Source: Thamnaconus septentrionalis
Lineage: Eukaryota; Chordata; Actinopteri; Tetraodontiformes; Monacanthidae
Assembly: GCA_009823395.1 (NCBI GenBank)
Contig: CM020501.1
Span: 9,545,361 to 9,609,360, forward strand
Length of the DNA: 64,000 nt
Direction of reading: 5' to 3'
Of this stretch, positions 33,553-43,639 are shown piece by piece (the stretch's first letter is position 1; every line of letters begins with the position of its first letter). The translations under genes and the position numbers were made by a program. The notes under the pieces are model-generated. The model was given only the letters and a program-made list of their open reading frames with translations, was not told where the DNA came from and did not search any database.

Positions 33553-33957
33553 CTGCTGGGACATTCTGTAGAGGAGGTTGCTGTCAGTGCTCTGCTGCTG
33601 CCATGTCCCCATGAAGCCCGGCTGCTCAGCACTAGGCGGTCTCGTGCTGAACTGCATGGAGCTTTTGCCGGCTCCCTCAGCGCCGCTGCTGCTGCTGCTG
33701 CTGTTGCTGCTGCTCCTGCTGTTGCTAACGATGCTAATGTCACCCGCACCACTCCGACTGCTGCTGCTGCTGCTGCTACCGTGGCTACCGGCGGTGGGGG
33801 GGATGATGCTGCTGCTGGTGCTGCGCTGGCCAACAGTGCCAGCGGGTGGGTCAGCCTGGGCTGGAGGGGGCCTGGCCAGGTCCGGCTCTGCACTGCTGGG
33901 CTCTTGCGGGACTGTGTCGCACTCGCTGCCTCTCACATCCAACTCTGCCTCCTTGGA
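33553..33957 (-). CDS. Serine-rich coding exon near the N-terminus of an unidentified minus-strand gene
   Basis: This is the best-supported coding sequence in the window. On the minus strand the acceptor ...tctgtctaaag precedes TCCAAGGAG at 33957, and the donor CAG|gtacac follows 33553. The exon is 405 nt (135 codons), open throughout, phase 0 at both ends. The peptide starts SKEAELDVRGSECDTVPQEP, has a Pro/Ala-rich segment (ARPPPAQADPPAG), then two long Ser runs encoded by mixed AGC/AGT (GSHGSSSSSSSRSG; RSSSNSSSSSS), then a non-repetitive end, MQFSTRPPSAEQPGFMGTWQ, then STDSNLLYRMSQQ. The unique head and tail beside low-complexity Ser resemble disordered N-termini of vertebrate transcriptional regulators, but I do not recognise the protein. 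The donor and acceptor both fit the same frame as the ATG at 35095-35093. Confidence 0.72.
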
Positions 33958-35092
33958 CTTTAGACAGAGAGGGAGAGGAAGAGACAGAGAGAGAGAGAGG
34001 AGAGGAGAGGAGAGGGGGAGGGCGGGAGGGATGTGGGAGTTGTGAAGGAGGAGAGAAGAAGAAGAAAAGAAGAAGAAAAAAGTCAAGAGAGGAAGGTGGG
34101 TTCTCTTAGGGTCCCGTTGCCTTTCTTTTTCTGTTTTTTCTCCCTCCCCCCTTCCTCCTCCTCCTCCTCCTCCTCCTCTTTCTCTCTCTCTCGGTCTTGA
34201 GAGCGGCCGGCTTCTCGGGCAGGAGGATGACAGCGAGGAGGGGAGTTGAGTGACTGGATGTGTGTGAGCTGGCGTGGAGGAGTGTGTGTGTGTGTGTGCG
34301 CGTGGAGTTAATTCTCCACAAGGAAGAATAAAGGGGGCTCGCTCGCAAAGCGAATTTCCTCGGGGAGCCCCGTCTCGGACAGGGCAAGATGAGCTGGAAG
34401 TGAGGAGCGGGATGGAGGTGAGGAGGGGGCTCGTGAGAAGGTGAGCAAGACTCCACTTAATGTAAAGGAAGGAAAGAAAAGAGCAGGAGGAGGAAGAGGA
34501 GGAGGGGGGTCTGGGAATTGCTGTGAAGGGTGCATGATGTATCCCGTGGCCTTGGCTCTCCGCTTTAATCCATCTGTCAGTCAGGTTTTTTTTGCGAGCC
34601 GGACACGGACTCAAACACACAACCACACAGCACGCAGCACATGGAGGCACGTTTACCTGCACGCATGCACACAGCCAAGTTTGTGGAAGAGCGGCGGGAT
34701 GACAGAAGCAGGAAGGTCCAGCAGACGTGCAACTTTGACATTGTCTAACTTTTGAACGCATGCAGAATTAAAATCGCAGCCGTCGCAGTGTGTCCTCCAC
34801 CACCTCGCAACTAATACACACATCTGTTTGTCTGTTTGTTTTTACAAGCTTGTCTTGATATTAAAAAACAGGCCATTAAAGGCCACTTGCACAAATTTAT
34901 TCAACAAATGTGAATTAGAAATTTGCTAGAAACCCACCAAAAATATTAAACAGGCACGTGTTAAAATTTAAAATAAAAATCACTAGTAAATCAAATTATA
35001 TATATCTAAAAAAAACACACACACAAAAGTCTGATAAAATACCTGACAGAGCTGAAGCGGCTGAACCAATGAGATCCAGGATTGTCTCTTAC
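33958..35092 (-). other. Intron 1 (or 5' intron) of the minus-strand gene
   Basis: Lies between the donor at 35092-35091 (gtaaga on the minus strand) and the acceptor before 33957, about 1.1 kb. It holds GA-rich stretches, a (CTC)n run at 34158-34179 and unique sequence (34540-34800, 34850-35000) without supported exons. Confidence 0.5.
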
Positions 35093-35170
35093 CATCAGTT
35101 GTGTGTGTGTCCCAGCAAAGTGAAGATGAGGTGTGTGAGCCACCAGCAGCTCTGCCTGCCTCCCGCTCCT
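35093..35170 (-). CDS. 5' exon of the minus-strand gene, ending in its putative start codon
   Basis: On the minus strand ...cacacacacaactgATG is followed by gtaagagac, a strong donor (last exonic base 35093). Spliced to 33957, the ATG runs in frame into SKEAELDVRG, so the start codon would be the last three bases of this exon. The Kozak context is weak (C at -3, T at +4), and the upstream frame stays open for a while, so translation could begin further upstream. The upstream DNA (35175-35400) is (GA)n on the minus strand, purine-rich and therefore not an acceptor, consistent with a first exon with a GA-rich leader. The left boundary of the exon as given is the donor; the 5' end is unknown, and 35170 is arbitrary. 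Confidence 0.45.
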
Positions 35171-35343
35171 CGCTCTCTCTCTCGCTCTCTCTCTCTCTCC
35201 CTTTCTCGCTCTCTGATTGTGTCCCTCTCTCGTCCGTGCCGCCTGTCCTCTCTCTCTCTCCCTCTCCCTCTCCCTCTTCCTTTCTCGCTCACTCCGCTAC
35301 AGCCACTGAGGAACTGAGCTGTGTGTGTGCGTGCGCGTCCCTC

Positions 35344-35400
<57 letters not shown>
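35171..35400. repeat. (CT/GA)n-rich region at the probable 5' end of the minus-strand gene
   Basis: CT dinucleotide tracts at 35175-35215, 35250-35285 and a long one at 35340-35398, with a GA tract at 35470-35490 in the opposite sense. GA-rich sequence at a probable 5' UTR may act as a core promoter or GAGA-type element; this is inference. Confidence 0.6.
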
Positions 35401-35402
<2 letters not shown>

Positions 35403-35634
35403 AAGTGTCCGTGTGTGCATGCGATGGGAGAGCAAGAGCGTGTGAGCGCGGCTGAGTGAAAGTGAGGGTGAGAGAGAGAGAGAGAGAGGAAGAGGGAGGC
35501 AGTGGCGCTCTGGTAGTGTGTGTGAGCATGTGCGTGTGTGTGTGTGTGTGTGTGTGTCAGGTCTGTGCGAGCTCGACTGAGTCAACTGTGCCGTTCCACT
35601 CCGAGATGTTCAATGACATCGCGCTGCACGCTTG

Positions 35635-35665
<31 letters not shown>

Positions 35666-35812
35666 CCCTCTGCGGGGGGGGGTGGGGGGCCAGTGGAGGA
35701 GGTGGGTGGAGTGTTTGCCCCCCTCCCACCTCCCCTCCCTCCCTATTACCATTTGCACTGCGAGTGGCCAGGGTTGTCTCAGAGCAACTTAGCTCCGCTG
35801 AGGGACCATCCC

Positions 35813-35813
<1 letters not shown>

Positions 35814-35864
<51 letters not shown>
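35814..35864. repeat. (CA)n microsatellite
   Basis: About 25 CA units. A shorter CA tract at 35646-35665 precedes it. Confidence 0.97.
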
Positions 35865-35866
<2 letters not shown>

Positions 35867-36070
35867 TAGAGGCGCTTAGCAAAAAGAGCTGGGTTTTAAC
35901 CTTGGGGTGAGGAGAAAAAGCTTGTAAAAAAAAAAAAAAATAACAGCAGCAGCCGCATGTTTGCAGACTGTTGCTTTGCAAAACAAAGTGTGCTTCTTTG
36001 TTTTGAAAAATTGAAAACACAGGCTTGCATCAGAACAGCAGAAAGGCTGTTTGATTGCACCTCACAGCCC

Positions 36071-36119
<49 letters not shown>
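36071..36119. repeat. (GT)n microsatellite
   Basis: About 24 GT units. Confidence 0.97.
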
Positions 36120-36120
<1 letters not shown>

Positions 36121-36338
36121 TGTGGCGTTCATGAGCAATAATTAAACTGAAAGTAGAGACCGAACAACAAAAAAAAAACACAACAAAACACCAACAAAAA
36201 TATCAATAGACTCGTCCTGGCTGTGAAAAATTGGTGCCTTTGTTTGATATTTATTTTTTTCAGCCGCTCTAATGAAAGACTAATGGAACGCAGACAATCT
36301 GCCACCAGCGCGCTACAAGCGCACACACATTCATCCAC

Positions 36339-36404
36339 ACACACACACACACACACACACATACGCGCGTAATGCGTAAGAAGCACCCCCCCCCCCCCCC
36401 CCCA
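36339..36404. repeat. (CA)n and poly-C tract
   Basis: CA tract at 36339-36360, then a run of about 18 C at 36387-36404, which is prone to slippage and possible i-motif/G-quadruplex. Confidence 0.95.
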
Positions 36405-36455
36405 CTCACACACGCGCACCCGTGGAGACTTCCCGGATTTTAATTAAGAAAAAAA

Positions 36456-36775
36456 TGAGGAAGAGGTTCCATTTTAAAACTGAACTGGTCCCAGCAGCAG
36501 CGGCGGCAGCAGCAGCGGCAGCAGCAGCAGCAGCAGCAGCGGCGGCAGCAGCAGCGGCAGCGGCGGCGGCAGCAGCAGCGGCAGCGGCGGCGGCAGCAGC
36601 AGCGGCAGCAGCAGCAGAGGTTGAGGGGGATAAATCGAGTGCAGGGAGACGCATGCGGAGGAAAAGACACTCGGGAGGACGAAAGCCGGAGATCTATGCC
36701 CCCCGCCCCCCACCACCCTCCCATTGCCCCCCACACACACACACACACGGCAGCGGGACGCTTCTCAGACAATGA
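36456..36775 (+). other. GCN repeat ORF with polyalanine potential, status uncertain
   Basis: An ATG at 36456 (context aaaaaATGA) reads MRKRFHFKTELVP, then about 41 Ala codons from a GCA/GCG mix (36495-36617), then EVEGDKSSAGRRMRRKRHSG and a Pro/His-rich tail ending near 36775. The repeat is compound (AGC and GGC blocks), as in real polyalanine genes, yet no splice sites frame it and the tail runs into a CA tract. It lies about 1.3 kb upstream of the minus-strand gene's first exon, so it may be promoter-proximal repeat rather than coding. Confidence 0.2.
36492..36617. repeat. Compound (GCA/GCG)n repeat
   Basis: About 41 trinucleotide units with an irregular AGC/GGC pattern. The block agcagcagcggcagcggcgg recurs three times (within 36550-36610), indicating higher-order duplication of about 33 bp. 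Confidence 0.95.
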
Positions 36776-37494
36776 AGACGTCCTGTCCTCTCCTCCTCCC
36801 CTCCCTCCTCCACCTGATCCACCCGCCACTCGGCGTCGTGAGAGGTCGCCCTGGTCTTGCAGCACAAACCCAGGAACAAAAGGGGGTGGCGGTGTGTGTG
36901 TGTGGGCGGGGGGGCGGTGCCCAGCCACTCAGGTCAAAAAAAAGAACCTCCTGCAGGGCGGCGCAGAGTTCACCTTTGCACGGAGATGATCGTCAGCACG
37001 CCGGCCGCCGTCACCGTTGAGCAGCGGCGGAGTTAAAAACCCATGCGTTTTCACATTTCACTCTGTCTTTTTTTTTTTTAAGCTCCTTTTGGGTGTTTTT
37101 CCCCCCCTCCATCCACATTTTTCTGCAATTGTTGACCTTTCACCCTGATTTCACCAGGCCACACTGCGTGTCTTGTCCTTGTCTTTTAACAGCGTTTCAA
37201 GTGTTGTGTGCGCGTTTCCGCTCAACAACATACGGACAATATTTGCACAGCAGCATCACCAGATGCATCAGTTGTCAATCAGACACTGCTTGGACCTCTA
37301 TTTTGAGTTCAATCATAACTTTGCTGTTTTCTTTCTTTCTTTAGCACACTGGAATTGTCTGCGGACGTGCAGGTGTGCTGAGGGCGGGGGCAACGCATCA
37401 GCAAAAGTTCCCCTTTTTCTCGCAGAAACGTGAATTTCCAAGAAGCGACAGTGCTGCCATCGCTGGTGGCCCGGCCCTCGTCGGGAGCCACGAG

Positions 37495-37644
37495 AAGCAG
37501 CCTGGTCGTAAAAAGGCGTAATGTGTCGCCCCACGTCCGCTCCGCTTTTAACAACTTATTGAATGGGTAATGCACAAGGCCTGGGCTAATTATATTAAGT
37601 GACAATCTAGCAGCCGACGTTCCATTTTTGCTTTTCAGCCCGCA

Positions 37645-37645
<1 letters not shown>
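37495..37645. promoter_or_regulatory. Candidate CNE
   Basis: cttttaacaacttattgaat, gggtaatgcacaaggcctgg, gctaattatattaagtgac and cagccgacgttcc. It ends at a (TC)n tract (37646-37676). Confidence 0.4.

Positions 37646-37676
<31 letters not shown>
37646..37676. repeat. (TC)n microsatellite
   Basis: About 15 TC units. Confidence 0.95.
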
Positions 37677-37680
<4 letters not shown>

Positions 37681-38144
37681 TGTCTCCGTCTCTCGCACCG
37701 GCAAATGTGCAAGTCTGCGGGTTTGGTCGAGTGGCACTCAGTGTTTCAAGTCAAGCTGGTGGCTCAGCTCCTGACCTGGCTGGTTAATGGCTGTTATTTG
37801 TGGGAGGGAGGAGTGGACTCTGCCAATATTGCTCGCTCTCACTCCGCATTCTCTGTTCACCCCCAGCCCCTCCCCTTCCCCATTCTGCCCCCCTCAGCCC
37901 TGCCGCTGATGGTAATGGCCTTGATGACAGAGGAAACAAAGAGGAGACACGGCGGGGGGAGGAGGGAGGAGGAGGGAGAGAAGAGAGATCGGAGATGGAG
38001 AAATTTGGGAGGGGAAACGGGGAAGCGGAAAGGAGGAAATGGAAAGACGGGAGATGCCGGGAAATGGGACGGGGGGGTGGGGGGGTGAGGAGAGGTGAGG
38101 AGGAGGCAGGGAGGGAGGGAGGGGAGAAATAAAGGATGCGGGAA

Positions 38145-38340
38145 GATCCTCGGGCCCCTTTATTAAAACTATTATTGTGCAGGACTTGAGAATTCCCCCC
38201 GGAGCAAGGGGTCCATGTCGAAGCCCATATAATTAACTAGAGGCTCAGCTACGGATCAATTACCAGACAAGGAAGTGATAGCCCAATCAATGGAAGATCA
38301 TCAGGCTCGTTATCAGTGTTGCAACTCATTAGGGGGGTGG
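38145..38340. promoter_or_regulatory. Candidate CNE
   Basis: cctttattaaaactattatt, gcccatataattaactagag, cggatcaattaccagacaag, gatagcccaatcaatgg and ctcgttatcagtgttgc. Dense homeodomain/PBX-like (CAATCA) and GATA-like cores; unique sequence. Confidence 0.5.
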
Positions 38341-38983
38341 GGGTCGGGGTGGGATGGAGGGGGGGTGAGGAGGGAGTAAAGGACAGGCTCGGTGGCAGTG
38401 AGTTTGTATCCCCCCCTCCACTCACACTCACCCTCCCCCACCGCTGGTCTCACCCAGTGAGCACTCTCAGTCCTGGGCAGTGTCCGCTGCCCGGTGACAG
38501 GGGGAGCCCTTGTATGACTGAGTGCAGCCAGCTGTGCAGCAACAGTCACTCAGCCTCGCGCAGGATCGATACGAGCGTGCACAGGCAGGGAGGTTAAAGC
38601 TCTGCCACAGCATCGTCTCCCTCCCCCCAGCACACACACACACACACCCCCAGCGACTACCACGCTCTGTCCGCAAGGCACATCACCCGCCTTCCCCGGC
38701 CGGAGGCGTCACCAGGAGATGGTCCGCAGTGTCAGACAGAGGGAAAGGCTGATTCTACTCACGGCTGTCATCACAGTGCCATTGACAAAAGGCCACAACT
38801 ACTCTGGTCATATTGTTACACGTACACACACACTCACACGCAGCTGACTGTCGTCACAATCTGTCCAGGCTGAAAAACAACAACAAATAGGAGAAAAGCA
38901 GAGATGAAGGACAAAACCTGCCAAACCGTCAAACTCCTGTGCTATGCTGCTCTGATCTCCATCATTCATGATGAGTTCATTTA

Positions 38984-39588
38984 GGTCCTGTCCACACGGG
39001 AACGTTTTTTGGTGGAAACAGTAAAGTATTTAACCGTTACGGCGTTTCGTCCATATGGCAACGGCGTTTTGGGTCCCCCGAAACGGTATTTTTTGAAAAC
39101 GGGTCCCAGAGTGGGAAAATCTGACTACGCCGTTTCGCCGTTGTCACATCATTGCCGTCTGGACAGTGAAAACGGCTTTTCCTTGTAAAACAATGACGTC
39201 ATCGAACCGTCACTGTCATGTGACCGGAAAGAACAAGGCATGCACAAACAACAACGATAGCGGCCAGCGGAGTTGTCTTTGTATCGCAGGCGCTTCGAGA
39301 TTTGTTGGCAATATTACTACAAAACCTCACAAAACCTCAGACTGAAGTTTTTTCCGCTACTCGCCGTTTTTGTTTTCTGTGTGTTTAGTGTGTAGCGGAA
39401 ATGCCCTCTTTCTAAATCGTGGGTCCGGTGGCTGTGTCAGCGTCTGTTAACAGCGCCACGTTTCGGTGTGGCATACGCATTTCATCGTTTTCACCCACCG
39501 TTCCGTTTCCATCTGTCAGCGTGTGGACGGAACTTTTTTCGACCCCGGGAAAGAAAAAAAACGGCAGCGTTCCCGTGTGGACAGGGCC
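38984..39588. mobile_element. Non-autonomous PIF/Harbinger-type DNA transposon
   Basis: The left terminus ggtcctgtccacacgggaac and the right terminus, the reverse complement of cgttcccgtgtggacagggcc, agree over 21 bp with one mismatch. A TTA trinucleotide flanks each side (38981-38983 and 39589-39591). A 3-bp TTA/TWA duplication with GG-starting ends is characteristic of PIF/Harbinger. The 605-bp interior repeats AACGGCGTTTCG-like words and has no transposase ORF, so it is a MITE. The good ends suggest a comparatively young insertion. Confidence 0.82.
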
Positions 39589-39599
39589 TTAGTCCAAAA

Positions 39600-40190
39600 T
39601 GCGTTTTGCATTGTAACCCTTTAAATCCTGTTTATTGAATGGACGTCTGATGCATTTTCTAAAAAAGTCAGTTCTTTCACCAGTTCTGCACTATAATTCT
39701 GAATCTTTTCCTCTGCAATGCCTTTCAAAATCTAAATTAATCGTTTATAGCCAGAGGAGGGAGCATTTTGAGTGTTCACATAGAGATACATAATACAAAC
39801 TGTATTTTTTTTCTATATCACTCCACCCAGTGTCACACTGCTGACACTGTATTTATCCAATACAGTTACTAAAAGCGCATCAATTTTTTTCAGACTTTAT
39901 TTTGTTTTCACATTTAATAGATAGACAATATAAATAAGACATTTAAATGTTCTTTTATGCATAATATATAATTCTATACAAAATGTTGATAATCCAAGAG
40001 ACGTGCAATAAAAAAAATGTCTGAATGAAAAGGAAGGAGGAAAACAAATAAACAAATAAAAGAAATAAAAGTGGATTATATTAGTTTAAATGATTTCTTA
40101 ATTTGATTACATTTTTTTTAAACAGTGACCCCTTTGGTCAAAAAGCCTGTAAATCAGTTAAACATCAGAATAAAACCGCTACAGTGTGAG
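39600..40190. other. AT-rich unique stretch, nothing identified
   Basis: No ORF, splice pair or repeat stands out. Poly-T and poly-A runs only. Confidence 0.5.
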
Positions 40191-40194
40191 GCAA

Positions 40195-40720
40195 AATAAA
40201 AAAGAGACACCTCAAACTCGAGCCATTTTCAGGAACGCCAGCATTCCAGGCACTTTTTAAACAAAAATGATAAGCCGGCAGGTTTGCTGATATTCATAGA
40301 TTCTCAGTTGCTTTGGGCAATAATTGACAAAAAACTGCCTCCCTGATTTCCTTTCAGCTTTGGCAGGGAAGCTCCAATAAACCAGCAGCTGTTGATCTCT
40401 TTGCTCTGAGGTGCAAACAGTGAACAGGGGAGTTAGTTTCTCACCGGGTCCGACCGTATTAAGGGCTTTGTGTGTGAGAGGACCCAGAAATCGATTCTAA
40501 ATGTTGGAGGGACTCACAGTGCGGGCCAGCTAAAAATGGACTAATGCGCTCTCTCCTGTTCTGGTAAACAGCCGGGCTGTTTTGAATTAGATATAGTCTC
40601 TTAATGGTTTTATTTTGAGAAGCCGGTAAATTACAGTACATTCAGTTATCCACAGTAATCACGGCAGTTTAATCGCAGCCTTGAACATTTTCGAATCATC
40701 TTTTTAATTGTTTGCAAAAA
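40195..40720. promoter_or_regulatory. Candidate CNE cluster
   Basis: 40260-40500: ctgatattcatagattctc, gggcaataattgacaaa and ctccaataaaccagcagctg. 40560-40720: ttgaattagatatagtctc, cttaatggttttattttg, ccacagtaatcacggcag and tttaatcgcagcc. Long, repeat-free, low ORF content. Confidence 0.45.
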
Positions 40721-41039
40721 GAAATGTTTTCATTCCCGTCTTGATGTGGGACTCAAATCTTTGGTCTGAATCGAGTATAAAGCCGCGACATGCAACCTCA
40801 GATTTCACCCAGGGAGTTCATTTTCTCACATTATTAAACAGCATATTCTTTTTTCTGTTTGTCAGCCCTCGAGAGAAATGTCATTTATTTTTGCTCTTTT
40901 GTGGGGGGGTTTTTTGTTCAATTTTGTTTTTGTTTTTTGATGTGTCAGTGCAGTTCCTGTTGTTGGAGTTAATTTTGATTTGACACAAACGTCACATAAG
41001 GCAAGACTCCAAAACCAGCTTTTCTTGTTTTGTTTTTTT

Positions 41040-41205
41040 CATTAAATTTGAGGCAAGGTTGAGAAATTAAGTCGAACACTACCTGATTAAATGGCTGGGC
41101 CGAGGCACAGCGCTGACATTAGGCGAAACAACATCATTTGTGCTGCAACAGTCATTATCTACTCTACTAAAAGTTCAATCTAGTTCGAGATATATATAAA
41201 TAAAG
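41040..41205. promoter_or_regulatory. Candidate CNE
   Basis: gagaaattaagtcgaacac, ctgattaaatggctgggcc, gacattaggcgaaacaac and ctgcaacagtcattatctac. Confidence 0.42.
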
Positions 41206-41209
41206 GGCG

Positions 41210-42640
41210 ATAGCTTCCTCTTAGATGGGGGGGCAGGGGTGTGTGGGAGAGGGGTCCTCGCCATGGCAAAAGTCCAGTGTTTTTTTTTTTCATGTACTGT
41301 TGAACTTCATCCAGCCCTTGTCTCAGCTGTTATAGGGATTTTAAGGATGCACTGTTTTAATATAATACTTTTATATTTCATCTTTCAGCACTTTTTTAAC
41401 CGGTTCAGGTGTGGATATTTGAGTCAGTATAAATGTCATGTGTGCCTGGGAATTATTTTTTACATAGTACATGAAGTTTTGTTGTGGTTCCATGCAATGA
41501 CAAATACAGCACTATTCTATTTCTACTTCTATTTCCATCCACGTTTTATCCCGCGTTTCATCTATATCCCAAAAATTGCTGGAATATCAGGCAGATTTTT
41601 TTTCAGTCCAACTGCACTGCACTGCACAATTTCTTTTAAAAAAAAGATTTGCATTTCCATTTGAAGCTGCATGAGTTTTCTGCTGTAATTTAAACTGGTG
41701 ATGTAAATCATCAGCTTGTGTCACAGTTAATTACACAACAGACATACATGCCTTTTGTGTGTCACCGTACACTTACTTTCTGCAAGGTGGTTTCCAGGGT
41801 TTTAAGGCTTCTCTGACATTTTTAGCCCTATTTTTTAAATGTAAAAAAAGACCATGGCGCTGCCTTGAATTTGACGGGAGATGGCACTTTCATAACGAGC
41901 TGCTGCGGCGCCGTCGTTTATGACATGGTCATCCACGTTGCGCACACACTGGAGCTCGGCAGAGTGCGCGCATGTGACAGGGAACAGTGTGTCGATCAGA
42001 TGGCGCGGTGGGGATAGAACTGTCACTGTTCTGCTCTCACTACAGGGCCACAAGACATCATATGACACCGGCAGGAAGAGCCTTGCACTTGTGATAGCGA
42101 GCCAGCAGAAAGACGCAGCGAGACGCGGACGAGGGCACTGAAGGGTCTGGGAGTCACATGATTGTCTGTGTTACTGATCACTGCAATCTGGCATTCTCCA
42201 ACAAGTGCACCTTTGTGGGAAAAAAAAACCAAAAAAAACAAAAAGAGGGGAAGCAGACACGAAGCGTCTGCGTCGAGTCTTATGAGCCGTTTCAAGATTT
42301 TTAACTGCGTTTTGCTGTACAGGGAAACGGCCAAACTGGGTCCCTGGTGAGGATATTAGCATGGGTGGTGCTATGCTACAGTTATAGCAGCGCACGTTTC
42401 CTATGGGCACTTTGACAACACGGAGATACTGGAGGAAGAATTTGAGAAAATGCCTCACCCGGGGCACCAGGTCAAACCAGCCAATATTAGCCAATCTTTT
42501 GATCTTTGTTAACGATTACTGGAGCCATTTTATATTTTAGAAACTTTCACAGTGACGTTTCCGTCCATACAAGGTTAATAATTAACAAGAGTGGTTATTT
42601 TTAAACATATTTTTTCTTTAAATTCTGGCACATTTGTTGC
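41210..42640. other. Unique noncoding DNA, no supported gene
   Basis: ORFs here are AT-rich and lack splice context. 41880-42160 is CpG-containing unique sequence that may be regulatory, but nothing specific is visible. Confidence 0.4.
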
Positions 42641-42649
42641 AAATAATAC

Positions 42650-42840
42650 TTAATTCTCCAGCAGAGCTCCTGTTGACAGGTCTTTTACACTGAAGACGGA
42701 AGGGGAGCATTAGGCAGTGCACGGTTACTGTCTCCATAATAGAGAGGGCCTCTGTAAAGCGCACTAGTAAAAGACTTTGCAGCTAAAATTTCAAATAAAA
42801 CGCAGCGTAAATCCCGAGCTCATCCATACTTTGACTGCAC
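42650..42840. promoter_or_regulatory. Possible CNE
   Basis: cctgttgacaggtcttttac, gcattaggcagtgcacgg, ccataatagagagggcctc and ctaaaatttcaaataaaacg. Confidence 0.3.
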
Positions 42841-42920
42841 AGGAAAAAAAAAATCTTCCAAACTTCAAATGTCTCTGTTCTTCTTCGTCTCCTTCCAGGG
42901 CTAAGTAGTAAATCTCAAGC

Positions 42921-43358
42921 ATGGGAGGAGAAGCCACAAAGGAGAAAATTAGGCGTGCTATTGTGATTATTTACATCTTGATGCTGCCTGTAGCATCTGT
43001 TTTCGTTGCTCTTGCAGGACTCTGCGCCCATATCCCACCCCACCTCCCCCTTCCTTGCACACTGCTTTGCGCAAACCCACTGCGTGAAACCACAGGAAAG
43101 TTGTGGTGCGTCGGGGGGGAAAAAGGCTGCGCATGGACCTCTTTCCACCGACTGTTCCCACAGGAATACTCGGCGGAAAAAAGGGAGAAACAGATGAAGA
43201 CAGGGCCCAGTTCCATTTCTTGCCTGCTGACTGAGTTCTCCTCGGGTGTTTCATCCAACCCTTTGAAATCCGCCTCAATTTATTTCCCCTTAGTTTTTTC
43301 AAAATTAATTTCTTCCATTTTAATTGATAGTATTTTTTTTTGTATCTTTTTGTACTAA
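42921..43358 (+). CDS. Weak single-exon ORF after a strong acceptor
   Basis: A strong acceptor-like sequence (cttcttcgtctccttccag) ends at 42899. An ATG at 42921 in a good context (agcATGG) starts MGGEATKEKIRRAIVIIYIL and continues with a hydrophobic segment (MLPVASVFVALAGL) before Pro/Cys-rich sequence. The layout resembles a signal anchor with positive residues before it. The C-terminal half is AT-rich and biased to Ile/Phe/Ser, as expected for chance translation. No known family; probably not coding. Confidence 0.12.
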   Translation: MGGEATKEKIRRAIVIIYILMLPVASVFVALAGLCAHIPPHLPLPCTLLCANPLRETTGKLWCVGGEKGCAWTSFHRLFPQEYSAEKREKQMKTGPSSISCLLTEFSSGVSSNPLKSASIYFPLVFSKLISSILIDSIFFCIFLY

Positions 43359-43639
43359 TTTCACCAAAAGAGTGCATGTGTGCTGAGTTTTTCCTGTTTT
43401 TTCCTTGGGCCTTGGACCACGAATGGCCTTTGCACCTATTTACACAAGTTTGGTTGATATTAGATGGACAAAAGTTGCATCGCAGAATATCAACTGAAGT
43501 CACTCAGCACCTGCTGGCCTCTGCAGTCCGAGGTTAAGGACAAGTGCCACAGTTTATTACTGACTTCATTTTGTCGCAGCCAATTTGCCACGTTAAGTGA
43601 TGTGACAAATTGACAAAAACTTCGTCTTTATCTTTTTTT

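Noticed and set aside
33409..34761. 450-codon minus-strand ORF taken as one gene
   Set aside because: Only the part between the acceptor near 33957 and the donor near 33553 is coding-like; the upstream part is intronic GA/CT-rich sequence.
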